Source: Herbaspirillum sp. WKF16 (GTDB lineage Bacteria; Pseudomonadota; Gammaproteobacteria; Burkholderiales; Burkholderiaceae_D). Taken from it: a stretch of 64,000 bases of DNA. Position numbers and translations under genes: made by a program. The stretch spans positions 1,984,001 through 2,048,000 of the forward strand of contig NZ_CP118632.1 in assembly GCF_028993615.1 (NCBI RefSeq), written 5' to 3'. The notes under the pieces were generated by a model. That model had not been told where the DNA came from, did no database searches, and saw only the letters and a list, made by a program, of their open reading frames with translations. Positions 8,793 through 18,495 of the stretch are shown here, piece by piece (position 1 is the stretch's first letter; each line of letters opens with the position of its first letter).

Positions 8793-8808
8793 CTGTCCGG
8801 AAGGACAG
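8793..8808 (+). promoter_or_regulatory. Hairpin holding the rpmI ribosome binding site
   Basis: CTGTCC (8793-8798) pairs with GGACAG (8803-8808) across a GGAA tetraloop of the GNRA type. The AAGGA ribosome binding site of rpmI falls within the loop and 3' arm. Ribosomal protein L20 represses rpmI-rplT translation in other bacteria. This 230-base leader (8583-8815) would be the place for it, but no L20 site is proven. Confidence 0.4.
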
Positions 8809-8815
8809 AGTTGCT

Positions 8816-9013
8816 ATGCCTAAGATGAAATCGAAGAGCAGCGCGAAGAAGCGTTTTCGCGTCCGCCCGGGCGGTACCGTCAAGCGCGGTCAAGCCTTCA
8901 AGCGTCACATCCTGACCAAGAAGACCACCAAGAACAAGCGTCAATTGCGCGGTACCGAGGGCGTCCATGAGACGAACCTGAATTCCGTTCGCGCGATGCT
9001 GCCGTTCGCTTAA
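8816..9013 (+). CDS. rpmI: 50S ribosomal protein L35
   Basis: A 65-residue, highly basic protein with the L35 signature ([15 protein letters not shown] at the start, KRHILTKK in the middle). It is a late-assembling large-subunit protein. It lies between infC and rplT, the standard order. The start is fixed by the conserved N-terminus. Confidence 0.97.
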   Translation: MPKMKSKSSAKKRFRVRPGGTVKRGQAFKRHILTKKTTKNKRQLRGTEGVHETNLNSVRAMLPFA

Positions 9014-9038
9014 CCTCACACTCATTTAAGGAGCTAAT

Positions 9039-9401
9039 ATGCCTAGAGTCAAACGTGGGGTAACAGCGCGTGCCCGTCACAAGAAAGTCCTCGCCCTCGC
9101 CAAGGGTTACCGCGGTCGCCGCAAAAACGTCTACCGTATCGCCAAGCAAGCAGTCATGCGCGCTGGCCAATACGCGTACCGTGACCGTCGTAACAAGAAG
9201 CGCGTGTTCCGTGCACTGTGGATCGCCCGTATCAACGCCGCAGCGCGTTCGCACGGCGTGACCTACAGCGTGTTCATGAACGGCCTGAAGAAGGCTGCGA
9301 TCGAACTGGACCGCAAGGTTCTGGCCGACATGGCTGTCACCGACAAGGCTGCATTCGCCGCCATCGTCAACCAGGTGAAGGCCAACATCGCTGCCGCCTA
9401 A
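9039..9401 (+). CDS. rplT: 50S ribosomal protein L20
   Basis: A 120-residue basic L20 ([31 protein letters not shown]), which binds 23S rRNA early in large-subunit assembly. In several bacteria it also represses its own operon. AAGGAG lies before the ATG. It sits 25 bases after rpmI. Confidence 0.97.
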   Translation: MPRVKRGVTARARHKKVLALAKGYRGRRKNVYRIAKQAVMRAGQYAYRDRRNKKRVFRALWIARINAAARSHGVTYSVFMNGLKKAAIELDRKVLADMAVTDKAAFAAIVNQVKANIAAA

Positions 9402-9470
9402 ATCGTCAGCGTGTTGATGCGGTTGCCGGCCGCTTCTACATCGAGTACAGCAGCCGGCGCTGCAATCCTG

Positions 9471-9552
9471 CGGGGCAAAGGTGTAATACCGATGCCCCGT
9501 ATGTTTTTGATCTGCCGATTTTCCGATCCCGCCTTCGTGGATCTTCTTTTTT
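9471..9552 (+). promoter_or_regulatory. Structured region between rplT and pheS, possible attenuator
   Basis: Two hairpins with T runs are visible. The first is CGGGGCA (9471-9477) with TGCCCCG (9493-9499), an inner GGT/ACC stem, then TATGTTTTT. The second is GATCC (9525-9529) with GGATC (9539-9543), then TTCTTTTTT. An ATG at 9492 with an AAAGG upstream starts a frame containing three Phe in its first 15 residues ([15 protein letters not shown]). This resembles the Phe-leader attenuator of enteric pheST. However, the frame has no stop before pheS and instead runs into it, so the leader-peptide part is doubtful. Confidence 0.35.
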
Positions 9553-9594
9553 CGACTTCGTCGTCGGATTTTCGATTGGAGCGAGACTTACCGC

Positions 9595-10623
9595 ATGAAT
9601 CCCCTAGACCAACTTCTGGGTCAACTCGTTACGCAGGCACAGGGCGATTTCGCCGCCGCGATTGACGCCGCCGCACTGGAGAACGCCAAGGCCAAGTACC
9701 TCGGCAAGACCGGCCAGATCACCGAGCAAATGAAGGGACTGGGCAAGCTGGCTCCCGAGGAACGCAAGGCTCAAGGGGCGATCATCAATGTCGCCAAGGA
9801 ACGGATCGAAAACGCGCTGACCGCGCGTCGCGACGAATTGGCCAACGCCCAGATGCAGGCGCGCCTGAACGCCGAAGCCATCGACGTCACGCTGCCCGGC
9901 CGCGGCCGCGGCGTGGGTGGCATCCATCCGGTGATGCGCTCGTGGCAACGCGTCGAGGAAATCTTCCGTTCGATCGGCTTCGACGTGGCCGACGGCCCCG
10001 AAATCGAAACCGACTGGACCAACTTCACCGCATTGAACAGCCCGGAAAACCATCCCGCGCGTTCCATGCAGGATACTTTCTACATCGAAGGCAACGACAC
10101 TCAGGGCAAGCCGCTGCTGCTGCGTACGCACACCAGCCCGATGCAGGTGCGCTATGCCCGCATGAACAAGCCGCCGATCAAGGTGATCGCGCCCGGTCGC
10201 ACCTACCGCGTCGACAGCGACGCCACCCACTCGCCGATGTTCCACCAGGTCGAAGGCCTGTGGATCGCCGAGGACATCAGCTTCGCCGACCTGAAGGGCG
10301 TCTACCTCAATTTCGTCAAGGCCTTCTTCGAGACCGACGACCTGCAGGTGCGCTTCCGTCCCTCCTATTTCCCGTTCACCGAACCTTCGGCCGAGATCGA
10401 CATCGCCTTCGGCAGCGGTCCGCTCAAGGGCCGCTGGCTGGAAGTCTCCGGCGCCGGCCAGGTGCACCCGACCGTGGTGCGCAACATGGGCCTGGATCCA
10501 GAGCAGTACATCGGCTTCGCGTTCGGCTCCGGCCTGGAGCGCCTGACCATGCTGCGCTATGGGATTAACGACCTGCGCCTGTTCTACGAAGGCGACCTGC
10601 GCTTCCTGAAGCAATTCAATTAA
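9595..10623 (+). CDS. pheS: Phenylalanine--tRNA ligase alpha subunit
   Basis: A 342-residue catalytic subunit of the (alpha-beta)2 enzyme that charges tRNA-Phe. The N-terminal coiled coil is followed by class II motif 2 ([14 protein letters not shown], then [12 protein letters not shown]) and motif 3 ([17 protein letters not shown]). The length is normal. It lies before pheT, with which it must assemble. Confidence 0.97.
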   Translation: MNPLDQLLGQLVTQAQGDFAAAIDAAALENAKAKYLGKTGQITEQMKGLGKLAPEERKAQGAIINVAKERIENALTARRDELANAQMQARLNAEAIDVTLPGRGRGVGGIHPVMRSWQRVEEIFRSIGFDVADGPEIETDWTNFTALNSPENHPARSMQDTFYIEGNDTQGKPLLLRTHTSPMQVRYARMNKPPIKVIAPGRTYRVDSDATHSPMFHQVEGLWIAEDISFADLKGVYLNFVKAFFETDDLQVRFRPSYFPFTEPSAEIDIAFGSGPLKGRWLEVSGAGQVHPTVVRNMGLDPEQYIGFAFGSGLERLTMLRYGINDLRLFYEGDLRFLKQFN

Positions 10624-10688
10624 AACCGATAAAGAAGGGCGCCGCGCTCGGCCGCCGCGCGTCCGGCTGATAGCTGAAAGTCTGAATC

Positions 10689-13115
10689 ATGCAATTCTCT
10701 GAAAACTGGTTGCGCACGATGGTCAATCCGAACATGACGTCGGATGAGCTCTCGCATTTGCTGACGATGTCCGGCCTGGAAGTGGAAGAGGTCGAGCCGG
10801 TCGCGCCTCCCTTCACCAACGTGGTGGTGGGCGAGGTGCTGGAAGTGAGCAAGCACCCCGACGCCGACCGCCTCAACGTGTGCCGCGTCAACGTGCACAC
10901 CGGCACCATCCTCAACATCGTCTGCGGCGCCCCCAATGTGCGCGCCGGCCTCAAGGTGCCATGCGCCATGGTCGGCGCGGTGCTGCCGCCGGGCGCGGAT
11001 GGCAAGCCCTTCGAGATCAAGGTCGGCAAGCTGCGCGGCGTCGAGTCGCAGGGGATGCTGTGCTCCGCGCGCGAGCTGAAGCTCTCGGAAGACCATGGCG
11101 GCCTGCTGGAGCTGCCCGACGATGCGCCGGTAGGCCAGAATTTCCGTGACTACCTGCAGTTGAACGACCTCAAGTTCACCATCAAGCTGACCCCCAACAA
11201 GGCGGACTGCCTCTCGGTGCTGGGCGTGGCGCGCGAAGTGTCGGCGCTGACCGGCGCGCCGCTGAAGGCGCCGGCGTTTCAGCCGGCCGCCGCCAACCTG
11301 GACGAGAAGCTGCCGGTGCGCATTTCCGCGCCCGACCTGTGCGGCCGTTTCGCCGGCCGCGTGATCCGCGGCCTGAACGCCCGCGCCGCCACCCCTCAAT
11401 GGATGAAGCAGCGCCTGGAGCGCAGCGGCCAGCGCCCGATCTCGGCGCTGGTGGACATCTCCAACTATGTGATGCTGGAGCTGGGCCGTCCTTCGCACGT
11501 GTTCGACCTCGACAAGATCCATGGCGGCCTCGACGTGCGCTGGGGCAAGAAGGGCGAGTCGCTCAAGCTCCTCAACGGCAACACCGTGGAAGTCGATGAG
11601 TGGGTGGGCGTGATCTCCGATGAGAAGGAGATCGAATCGCTGGCCGGCATCATGGGCGGCGACGCCACCGCCGTCTCGCTCGACACCGCCAACATTTATC
11701 TGGAAGCCGCATTCTGGTTCCCGCAGGCGATCCAGGGGCGCGCGCGCCGCTACAATTTCTCCACCGACGCCGCGCACCGCTTCGAGCGCGGCGTGGACTT
11801 CGCCACCGTGGTCGATCACATCGAGCGCATCACCGCGCTGCTGATCGAGATCTGCGGCACGCCGTCGACCAGGATCGGCCCGGTCGACGACCAGGTCGTC
11901 AACCTGCCCAAGCGCGAGCCGGTCAAGCTGCGCACCGCGCGCGCGGCCAAGGTCATCGGCGTCGAGATCACCGACGACATGGTGTCCGACATCTTCAAGC
12001 GCCTCGGCCTGTCGTTCGACCAGGAGCCCGGCCTGTTCTCGGTGACGCCGCCGTCCTACCGCTTCGATATCGAGATCGAGGAAGACCTGATCGAGGAAGT
12101 CGCGCGCGTCTACGGTTTCGAGAACATCCCGACGCTGCCGCCGGTGGCCGCCAACGCCATGCGCATCGCGCCGGAAGACACGCGTTCGTTGTTCGCCATC
12201 CGCCGCCTGCTGGCCGACCAGGACTACCAGGAAGTGGTCAACTTCAGCTTCGTCGAGACGGCCTGGGAAGCGGATTTCGCCGGCAATGCCGATCCGATCA
12301 AGCTGTTGAATCCCATCGCCAGCCAGATGAGCGTGATGCGTTCGCAGCTGGTCGCCGGCCTGGTCGCCAACGCCCGCTACAACATCAACCGCAAGGCCTC
12401 GCGTATCCGCGTGTTCGAAGTCGGCGCCGTGTTCAGCAAGAATGCCGCGGTCGTCGATGGACCGCTGTCGGTGGCCGGTTTCGACCAGCCCAAGCGCGTC
12501 GCCGCCCTGGCGTATGGTGCGGCGGCCGAAGAGCAGTGGGGCCAGGCCAGCCGCAACGTCGACTTCTTCGACGTCAAGGCCGATCTGGAGGCATTGTTCG
12601 CGCCGCGCGCGCTGCGCTTCGCCAAGGCCGATCATCCGGCCCTGCATCCGGGGCGTTCGGCGCAGGTCCTGCTGGGCGACAAGGTCATCGGCGTGATCGG
12701 CGAGCTGCATCCGAAATGGCAGCAGAAATACGACCTGCCGCTGGCGCCCGTGGTGTTCGAGGTGGAGGCTGGCGCGCTGCAGCAGCGCGACCTGCCTTCC
12801 TATGCCGAGATCTCCAAGTTCCCGGCGGTCAGCCGCGATCTCGCGCTGGTCGTCAAGCAGCCGGTAGCGGCCCAGCAATTGCTGGATGCGATGGCTGCCG
12901 AGAAGCAGGCCAACGCAGCATGCGGAATCGTCCAAGCCATTGTTTTATTTGACGAATATCAAGGCCGTGGCCTGGAAAATGACGAAAAAAGTCTTGCGTT
13001 CCGGATCACCTTGCAAGATACTCAAAACACCCTTCAGGATGATAAAGTCGACCTTGCGATAAGTGCATTGGTGGCCGCTGCAACCGCAAAGCTTGGCGCC
13101 AGATTGCGTGCCTGA
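10689..13115 (+). CDS. pheT: Phenylalanine--tRNA ligase beta subunit
   Basis: An 808-residue beta subunit. The tRNA-binding B1 domain (about 40-150, [21 protein letters not shown]) leads, then the B3/B4 editing domain, B5, and the C-terminal ferredoxin-fold anticodon-binding domain (from about 710, [12 protein letters not shown]). The length is as expected. It is 65 bases after pheS in the same operon. Confidence 0.97.
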   Translation: MQFSENWLRTMVNPNMTSDELSHLLTMSGLEVEEVEPVAPPFTNVVVGEVLEVSKHPDADRLNVCRVNVHTGTILNIVCGAPNVRAGLKVPCAMVGAVLPPGADGKPFEIKVGKLRGVESQGMLCSARELKLSEDHGGLLELPDDAPVGQNFRDYLQLNDLKFTIKLTPNKADCLSVLGVAREVSALTGAPLKAPAFQPAAANLDEKLPVRISAPDLCGRFAGRVIRGLNARAATPQWMKQRLERSGQRPISALVDISNYVMLELGRPSHVFDLDKIHGGLDVRWGKKGESLKLLNGNTVEVDEWVGVISDEKEIESLAGIMGGDATAVSLDTANIYLEAAFWFPQAIQGRARRYNFSTDAAHRFERGVDFATVVDHIERITALLIEICGTPSTRIGPVDDQVVNLPKREPVKLRTARAAKVIGVEITDDMVSDIFKRLGLSFDQEPGLFSVTPPSYRFDIEIEEDLIEEVARVYGFENIPTLPPVAANAMRIAPEDTRSLFAIRRLLADQDYQEVVNFSFVETAWEADFAGNADPIKLLNPIASQMSVMRSQLVAGLVANARYNINRKASRIRVFEVGAVFSKNAAVVDGPLSVAGFDQPKRVAALAYGAAAEEQWGQASRNVDFFDVKADLEALFAPRALRFAKADHPALHPGRSAQVLLGDKVIGVIGELHPKWQQKYDLPLAPVVFEVEAGALQQRDLPSYAEISKFPAVSRDLALVVKQPVAAQQLLDAMAAEKQANAACGIVQAIVLFDEYQGRGLENDEKSLAFRITLQDTQNTLQDDKVDLAISALVAAATAKLGARLRA

Positions 13116-13181
13116 TGTGATCCCCGCGAGTAAAAATAAAACAGACCGGAATCGGTACTACAGGCTTAGTCATCCATCGCC

Positions 13182-13595
13182 ATGAACAACGTGAATTCGA
13201 ACGAATTTCAATCCGTGCTGGACGCCGATCTGCATCGCGCCGTGCTCGAATCGCAGGCGCGCTCGCAGGCCGACAAGAGCCTGCCCACGCTGACCAAGGC
13301 CGAGCTGGCCGAACTTTTGTTTGAACAGGTCGGTCTGAACAAGCGCGAAGCCAAGGACATGGTGGAAACCTTCTTCGGCGAGATTCGCAACGCGCTGGAG
13401 CGCGGCGAGGCCGTCAAGCTGTCGGGCTTCGGCAACTTCCAGCTGCGCGACAAGCCGCAACGGCCTGGCCGCAACCCCAAGACCGGTGAAGAAATTCCCA
13501 TCACGGCGCGACGCGTGGTCACGTTCCACGCCAGCCAGAAACTGAAGGAAATGGTGGAGCTCTCCAGCGGCAATCCCGTTGAACTGCCCGTCTAA
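13182..13595 (+). CDS. ihfA: Integration host factor subunit alpha
   Basis: A 137-residue HU/IHF protein that bends DNA as a heterodimer with IhfB. The core begins at [11 protein letters not shown] (about residue 36) and has [24 protein letters not shown], the DNA-binding arm. It carries an N-terminal extension of about 35 residues ([12 protein letters not shown] region) compared with the E. coli protein, which I have kept because ATG 13182 follows the operon spacing. A later start cannot be excluded. It is followed four bases later by a MerR gene. Confidence 0.92.
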   Translation: MNNVNSNEFQSVLDADLHRAVLESQARSQADKSLPTLTKAELAELLFEQVGLNKREAKDMVETFFGEIRNALERGEAVKLSGFGNFQLRDKPQRPGRNPKTGEEIPITARRVVTFHASQKLKEMVELSSGNPVELPV

Positions 13596-13598
13596 TCT

Positions 13599-14000
13599 AT
13601 GAACGATCGCGTCAACAAACCAGCGGCAATCGTCTTGCCGCCGATTCCCGCCAAGCGTTACTTCACGATCGGCGAGGTCAGCGAGCTGTGCGGCGTAAAG
13701 CCGCACGTGCTGCGCTACTGGGAGCAGGAATTTACCCAGTTGAAGCCCGTGAAGCGGCGCGGCAATCGCCGTTATTACCAGCACCACGAAGTACTGCTGA
13801 TCCGCCGTATCCGCGAGCTGCTCTATGAGCAAGGCTTCACCATCAGCGGCGCGCGCAACAAGCTCGATGGCAGCAATGAGCCGGAGCAGCCGGAGATCGT
13901 CCAGCCTCCTGCCGTCAGCCTGGACGAAGAGGGCATCGAGCGGGTGCGCGCGGAGCTGCTGGGCGTGCTGCAGATCCTGCGTCCCAACGCGCAGGCCTGA
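13599..14000 (+). CDS. MerR-family transcriptional regulator
   Basis: A 133-residue MerR-type regulator. The N-terminal winged helix reads YFTIGEVSELCGVKPHVLRYWEQEF and GNRRYYQHHEVLLI. The C-terminal part is short and has no obvious metal-binding cysteines. Genes of this kind directly follow ihfA in many Burkholderiales. The gap of three bases makes co-transcription with ihfA very likely. The target is unknown. Confidence 0.9.
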   Translation: MNDRVNKPAAIVLPPIPAKRYFTIGEVSELCGVKPHVLRYWEQEFTQLKPVKRRGNRRYYQHHEVLLIRRIRELLYEQGFTISGARNKLDGSNEPEQPEIVQPPAVSLDEEGIERVRAELLGVLQILRPNAQA

Positions 14001-14036
14001 TCGGATCAACGCCGCATCGTCGATGACATGTCGATG

Positions 14037-14065
14037 AAACCGCTGCCTCGCGCAGCGGTTTTTTT
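14037..14065 (+). terminator. Terminator of the pheST-ihfA-merR operon
   Basis: A ten-base perfect stem, AAACCGCTGC (14037-14046) with GCAGCGGTTT (14052-14061), has a CTCGC loop and T residues to 14065. Confidence 0.93.
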
Positions 14066-14091
14066 ATGTCGGCGTCAACCAGGGAGGATGG

Positions 14092-14601
14092 ATGAAACAG
14101 ATATGGAGGCCGATGGCGCCGTCCGACCTCGATGCGGTCATGGCGGTCGGGGCGGTGGTGCACGCCGGCTTCTTCGAGCGGCGCGAGGTGTTCGCCGAGC
14201 GGCTGGCGCTGTATCCGCAGGGATGCTGGATGGCGCAGGAGGAGGGCGGCGCGGTCGGCGGCTATGCCGTGATGCATCCGGCGCGTCTGGGCCTTCCGCC
14301 CGCGCTCGACAGCCTGTTGCTGCAGATCGATCCGGCCGCCGACTGCCTTTATCTGCACGATGTCGCCTTGCTGCCGCAGGCGCGCGGCGCCGGGTTGGGG
14401 CGCGCCTTGATGCAGCTGCTGTCCGGGCTGATGCGCGGCGAGCGCCGGGCGTATGCTGCGTTGGTGGCGGTGCATGGTTCCGCGCCTTACTGGCGCGCGT
14501 GCGGATTCGATGCCTTCGCCGGCGCTTCGGCCGCTCTGCGTGAAAAGCTGGCCAGCTACGACGCGCAAGCCATCTACATGGTCAAGCCGCAGCAAGACTG
14601 A
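14092..14601 (+). CDS. GNAT-family N-acetyltransferase
   Basis: A 169-residue GNAT fold. The acetyl-CoA loop QARGAGLGRALM follows beta-4 (LYLHDVALLP). The C-terminal ALVAVHGSAPYWRACGF matches the usual beta-5/alpha-4 layout. The acceptor substrate is unknown. It is a monocistronic unit flanked by terminators. GGAGG lies before the ATG. Confidence 0.88.
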   Translation: MKQIWRPMAPSDLDAVMAVGAVVHAGFFERREVFAERLALYPQGCWMAQEEGGAVGGYAVMHPARLGLPPALDSLLLQIDPAADCLYLHDVALLPQARGAGLGRALMQLLSGLMRGERRAYAALVAVHGSAPYWRACGFDAFAGASAALREKLASYDAQAIYMVKPQQD

Positions 14602-14624
14602 CGCGCAGCCTTGCATCGATGATC

Positions 14625-14653
14625 ATGCCGGACTTGCGTCCGGCATTTTTTTT
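14625..14653 (+). terminator. Bidirectional terminator between GNAT and PAP2 genes
   Basis: ATGCCGGAC (14625-14633) pairs with GTCCGGCAT (14638-14646) across TTGC, then seven T residues. The minus-strand PAP2 gene stops at 14659, so the hairpin may end both. Confidence 0.9.
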
Positions 14654-14658
14654 GTCTG

Positions 14659-15267
14659 TCAGAGGGGAATGGTGCGCGTGTAGACCTGGGCGTGTCCCGA
14701 CAGCGCCATCGCGATCTGCTGCAGCAGCGCATGCGTCGGGGCCGGCTGTCCCGATGTTCCCATCAGCATGAAGCATGCGGCGGCGGCCAGCGCCAGCCCA
14801 CCGCGCAGGCGCGGACCGACCTGCGACAGTCCGCGGCAGAACCACCATGCCGCACACCCGCCCAGCAACAGGCCGGTTACCACTTCCGAGGTGGAATGCA
14901 CCTTGATCATCAGGCGCGACAGGGCGACTGCCAGCACCAGCGCGCCGATGCCCGCTACTGCGATGGCGCGCGCCTGCGGCGGCCTTCCTTGCGTGAGCAG
15001 CGCTGCAGTGCTCAGGTAAAGCGCGCTCGCCGAGGCCGTGTGCCCGCTCACCCCGGTGAAGTTGTAGAGCAGCGGCGGCGCGATGTTCCAGCCCATGTAG
15101 AGCAGCTTGCTCAACACCACCACCATCATCGCGGCGCCGAAGGCGAATAGCCAGCGCAGCATCTGCCGCCACCAGCCATTCATGCCCAGCCACAGCGCGA
15201 CCACGCAGGCGCCGGGAACGGTGAAGGCGCTGTCGCCTAGAAAGGTGATGGCATGCCACCAGCTCAT
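14659..15267 (-). CDS. PAP2-superfamily membrane phosphatase
   Basis: A 202-residue inner-membrane protein with about six hydrophobic segments. The PAP2 motifs are present: Lys54 (KLLYMGW), SGHTASAS (Ser74-Gly-His76), and SRLMIKVHSTSE (Arg118, His124). The acid after the last His is Glu128 instead of the usual Asp. Such enzymes dephosphorylate lipid or undecaprenyl pyrophosphates. It lies next to the exopolysaccharide locus, so a role in recycling lipid carrier is attractive but inferred. The ribosome binding site is weak. Confidence 0.85.
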   Translation of the reverse strand: MSWWHAITFLGDSAFTVPGACVVALWLGMNGWWRQMLRWLFAFGAAMMVVVLSKLLYMGWNIAPPLLYNFTGVSGHTASASALYLSTAALLTQGRPPQARAIAVAGIGALVLAVALSRLMIKVHSTSEVVTGLLLGGCAAWWFCRGLSQVGPRLRGGLALAAAACFMLMGTSGQPAPTHALLQQIAMALSGHAQVYTRTIPL

Positions 15268-15598
15268 GTACGCAAATCCGACATTCGAAAGAACCTTCTC
15301 CGATTTGAAACGATCTTATGTTTTGTTCGAGCCGCTCGTCGATTAATTACGAGCACCGGCTGTGCGCCGGATCAAGCTCAACGGCTGAAGATGATGTTGA
15401 GTGCGGATCGCGCCGCAAGTTCGGCCCAATTTGCAAAGCATGGCGTCGATGTGCATTTGTCGGCGATGCGCGAAGGTGAAACTTCCTGCCTTCCTACAAG
15501 CGCTATCGAGGTTCTCCGATTGACGAACCATCCGTGTTTTTGCATTAACACATATTTTTACACTTCGCAACAATTTTCTCCAATTTTTTTTGATTAAT
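15268..15598. other. AT-rich intergenic region upstream of the eps operon
   Basis: About 330 bases with clearly lower GC than the flanking genes. No coding frame is convincing on either strand. It holds short inverted repeats such as CCGGC/GCCGG near 15356-15372. It is the likely regulatory region of the operon. Confidence 0.6.
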
Positions 15599-15614
15599 TG
15601 GCGAAAATGATGCA
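15599..15614 (+). promoter_or_regulatory. Sigma-54-like (-24/-12) element upstream of epsL
   Basis: TGGC at 15599-15602 and TGCA at 15611-15614 fit the 16-base TGGCACG-N4-TTGCW pattern with exact GG-to-GC spacing. The sequence between departs from consensus in several positions. It would give a transcript starting near 15625 and a leader of about 90 bases before ATG 15716. RpoN control of PEP-CTERM/exosortase loci is known in other betaproteobacteria. This match was made by eye only. Confidence 0.45.
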
Positions 15615-15715
15615 TGATGAAATCTGATTTTTCCTGTTGCGACGCAGCAATGCTGGCGCCGGAAGTTGCCATTGTTTTAAAAGACGAATTAAAAAAAGAA
15701 AGGACATTGGGAAAT

Positions 15716-16951
15716 ATGGCATGGCAGGTTAACCCTTGGAGTACCCGTCGAAAGCGCACGCAAGTCCTTGCTTTGATTGCCTTTGCGACCATGAATCAGG
15801 CGCGCGCCGCAGATCCGGACCAGGTCGTTACGCCCTATGCGCAGTACTCGATTCTCTATGACGACAATTTGCTGCGGCTGCGAGATCCCGCCGCCGCGCA
15901 AGCTGCCGTAGGCACGACCCAGATGTCGGATTACGTCCACTCCACGCTGGCCGGGATCCGCTTCGACAGGATGTTCAGCCGCCAGCACATCAAGCTGGAT
16001 GCAAGCGTCAACAAGAACAGTTTCGATTACTTCAAGCAGTTCGATAACAACGGCCGCGATCTCAACGCCTATTGGGGCTGGGCTCTCGGCGAGCGCCTGA
16101 CGGGCGACATCGGGTATGTGTATTCACAGGCCCTGACGCCGTTCCAGAACCTGCGCGTGCTGGAGAAGAACATCCGCACGATGCAGACCAAGTACGCGAC
16201 CGTCGCCTGGCAGCTGCACCCGGACTGGACGGTGCGTGCACAGTACTCGCGTTTCGGGCTGGACTATGACCTTGCTTCGCAGCAGGCCAACAACTTCACC
16301 CAGGACATTGCCGACCTGGGCCTGGATTACACGGCGCGCAGCGGCAGCATCGCCGGCGTGGTCGTGAGGCATACGAAGGCCAACTACCCGGAATCGACCA
16401 TTCTCGGCGGCGCGGCCATCAACAATTCGTTCACCCAGGACGAGCTCAAGGCGCGCGTGATGTGGCTCTACAGCGCCAAGACCAAGCTGCAGTTCCTGGG
16501 CGGCTATGTCACCCGCGAGCGCGTGAACGGCGGCTCAGCGGATTACAGCGGCTTCAACGCGCGGCTCATTGCGGATTGGCAGGCAACTGCGAAGACCGCG
16601 TTCAAGTTGAATCTTTGGCGCGAGATCGGCGGTCTGAGCGACGTGGACGCCAACTATGCGCTGACCAACGGCATCAGCCTGGCGGCGACGCTCAAGTCGT
16701 CCGAGAAGCTGAGGTTCGACGGCTCGTTCGACTACCAGCGGCGCAACTACAACGGCGCGGCAGTGATTACGGGCGTGACGCCTTCCAACCGGAAGGACAA
16801 GTACCAGAAGGCCAGTTTGAGCGTTACCTACTACCCGACCAGATCGCTGTCGCTGATGTTTGGGGTCTATCGGGAAGATGTGCAGTCGAACATCGACAGC
16901 TTCGGCTATGTCTCCAACGGAATGGCATTGACCACGCGCTATGAGTTCTGA
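15716..16951 (+). CDS. epsL: EpsL-type outer-membrane beta-barrel protein of XrtB polysaccharide locus
   Basis: A 411-residue protein with an N-terminal signal (RRKRTQVLALIAFATMNQARA-type, cleaved near Ala-Asp), followed by repeating amphipathic strands and a C-terminal Phe (TTRYEF). These features indicate an outer-membrane barrel. It matches the EpsL family found with exosortase-B loci and probably takes part in polysaccharide secretion. I chose ATG 15716 because an in-frame ATG at 15614 would precede the signal peptide with 34 unlikely residues and overlaps the putative promoter. AAAGGA lies about 11 bases upstream. It heads the eps operon. Confidence 0.85.
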   Translation: MAWQVNPWSTRRKRTQVLALIAFATMNQARAADPDQVVTPYAQYSILYDDNLLRLRDPAAAQAAVGTTQMSDYVHSTLAGIRFDRMFSRQHIKLDASVNKNSFDYFKQFDNNGRDLNAYWGWALGERLTGDIGYVYSQALTPFQNLRVLEKNIRTMQTKYATVAWQLHPDWTVRAQYSRFGLDYDLASQQANNFTQDIADLGLDYTARSGSIAGVVVRHTKANYPESTILGGAAINNSFTQDELKARVMWLYSAKTKLQFLGGYVTRERVNGGSADYSGFNARLIADWQATAKTAFKLNLWREIGGLSDVDANYALTNGISLAATLKSSEKLRFDGSFDYQRRNYNGAAVITGVTPSNRKDKYQKASLSVTYYPTRSLSLMFGVYREDVQSNIDSFGYVSNGMALTTRYEF

Positions 16952-16961
16952 GGCCCCCAAA

Positions 16962-18377
16962 ATGAATAATGAAATCCACGACACTTTGCCCTTGGTCAAC
17001 GTCAAGCCCAACGTGATCGTCATGGTCTTCAAGCGCTTGCTTGAGCCGGCCCTGATCGTGACCTACCTGTGGGTGCTGGTGCGCCTGAACGGACTGTCGT
17101 TCACCGGCGACTACTGGGTGCTGGCCATCATGGCCTTCTTCATCAGCTCCTATTTCTTCTCGGAATTCCACGAGCGCCGCCTGCGCCGCAATCCCAAGGG
17201 CGTGCACTCGGTGACGCCGATCTTCGTCGACTGGCTGGCCGTGGTGGCGGTGCTGGGCCTGATCGGCTACTTCTGCGAGTTCTACCAGCAGTTCTCGTCG
17301 CAGGTGATCAGCGCCTGGGCGATCGGCACGCCATTCGGCCTGATGATCTCGCAGTATGCGCAATCGCGCGTGATGCGCGACCTGCAAACCAAGGGCGAGG
17401 TCAGCAAGGCGATCATCATCGGCGTCAATCCCGCCGCCCTGAAGATGGCCGAGCGCATGGAAAATTATCCGGCGCTGATGATCAAGCTGATGGGCTTCTT
17501 CGACGATCGCGAGATCAACCGCCAGCCGCAAGGCACCTTCACGCCGCTGATGGGCAAGATGTCGGACGTGGCCGCCTACGTGCGCAAGCACAACATCAAC
17601 ATGGTCTACATCAGCATGCCGATCTCGGCGCAGCCGCGCGTGCTGCAGATGATCGACGAGCTGCAGGACACCACCGCCTCGATCTACTTCGTGCCCGACA
17701 TCTACATCTTCAACCTGATCCAGGCCCGCTTCGACTATGTCGGCGGCATGGCGGTGATGGCCATCTGCGAGACGCCGTTCACCGGCATGAACAATTTCGT
17801 CAAGCGCGTCAGCGACGTGGTGCTGGCCTCGATCATCCTGCTCATGCTGCTGCCGGTGCTGATGGTCATCGCCATCTGCGTCAAGGCGACCTCGCCGGGG
17901 CCGGTCATCTTCAAGCAGCGACGCTACGGCCTGGACGGCGAAGAGATCGTGGTCTATAAGTTCCGCTCCATGACCGTCATGGAAGACGGGGCTGCCGTGC
18001 AGCAGGCCCAGAAGGGCGACATGCGCCTGACCAAGATCGGCGGCTTCCTGCGCAAGAGCTCGCTGGATGAATTGCCGCAGTTCGTCAATGTGCTGCAGGG
18101 GCGCATGAGCATCGTCGGGCCGCGCCCGCATGCGGTCGCCCACAACGAGCTCTACCGCAAGCAGATCAAGGGTTACATGCTGCGCCACAAGGTCAAGCCG
18201 GGCATCACCGGCTGGGCCCAGGTCAACGGCCTGCGCGGCGAAACCGAAACGCTGGACAAGATGAAGGCCCGGATCGAATTCGACCTGGAGTACCTGCGCC
18301 GCTGGTCGCTCACCTTCGACCTGTGGATCATCGTCCAAACCGTGCATCTGGTGCTCAAGCGGGAAAACGCCTACTAG
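16962..18377 (+). CDS. Undecaprenyl-phosphate glucose phosphotransferase (polyprenyl glycosylphosphotransferase)
   Basis: A 471-residue inner-membrane enzyme that starts repeat-unit synthesis by moving a sugar-1-phosphate, probably glucose-1-P, from a UDP-sugar to undecaprenyl phosphate. The N-terminal half has about four membrane helices and a CoA-binding-like domain. The C-terminal catalytic part has KRVSDVVLASIIL, YKFRSM, KSSLDELPQFVNVLQGRMSIVGPRP and KPGITGWAQVNGLRGE, typical of WcaJ-like proteins. The ATG at 16962 follows GAGG at 16950-16953. An upstream ATG at 16941 overlaps the epsL end and lacks a binding site. In Eps nomenclature it corresponds to EpsB. Confidence 0.92.
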   Translation: MNNEIHDTLPLVNVKPNVIVMVFKRLLEPALIVTYLWVLVRLNGLSFTGDYWVLAIMAFFISSYFFSEFHERRLRRNPKGVHSVTPIFVDWLAVVAVLGLIGYFCEFYQQFSSQVISAWAIGTPFGLMISQYAQSRVMRDLQTKGEVSKAIIIGVNPAALKMAERMENYPALMIKLMGFFDDREINRQPQGTFTPLMGKMSDVAAYVRKHNINMVYISMPISAQPRVLQMIDELQDTTASIYFVPDIYIFNLIQARFDYVGGMAVMAICETPFTGMNNFVKRVSDVVLASIILLMLLPVLMVIAICVKATSPGPVIFKQRRYGLDGEEIVVYKFRSMTVMEDGAAVQQAQKGDMRLTKIGGFLRKSSLDELPQFVNVLQGRMSIVGPRPHAVAHNELYRKQIKGYMLRHKVKPGITGWAQVNGLRGETETLDKMKARIEFDLEYLRRWSLTFDLWIIVQTVHLVLKRENAY

Positions 18378-18495
18378 CAACAAATAGAAAGGGCGGCTCC
18401 TGCAACGATGACAAGTATTGCGGCGCTTTGCGGCCGCAATGCGGGGTGGTGGCCGCCTGGTCGCTCAACGAGGTATCGAATAGAAGGTTCAGAGG

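Noticed and set aside
9411..9665. 84-codon open frame running into pheS as a full gene
   Set aside because: It overlaps pheS by 71 bases and has no known family; only its first part is discussed as a possible leader.
10620..12935. 771-codon minus-strand open frame over pheT
   Set aside because: Same reason: a shadow of pheT with no recognisable domain.
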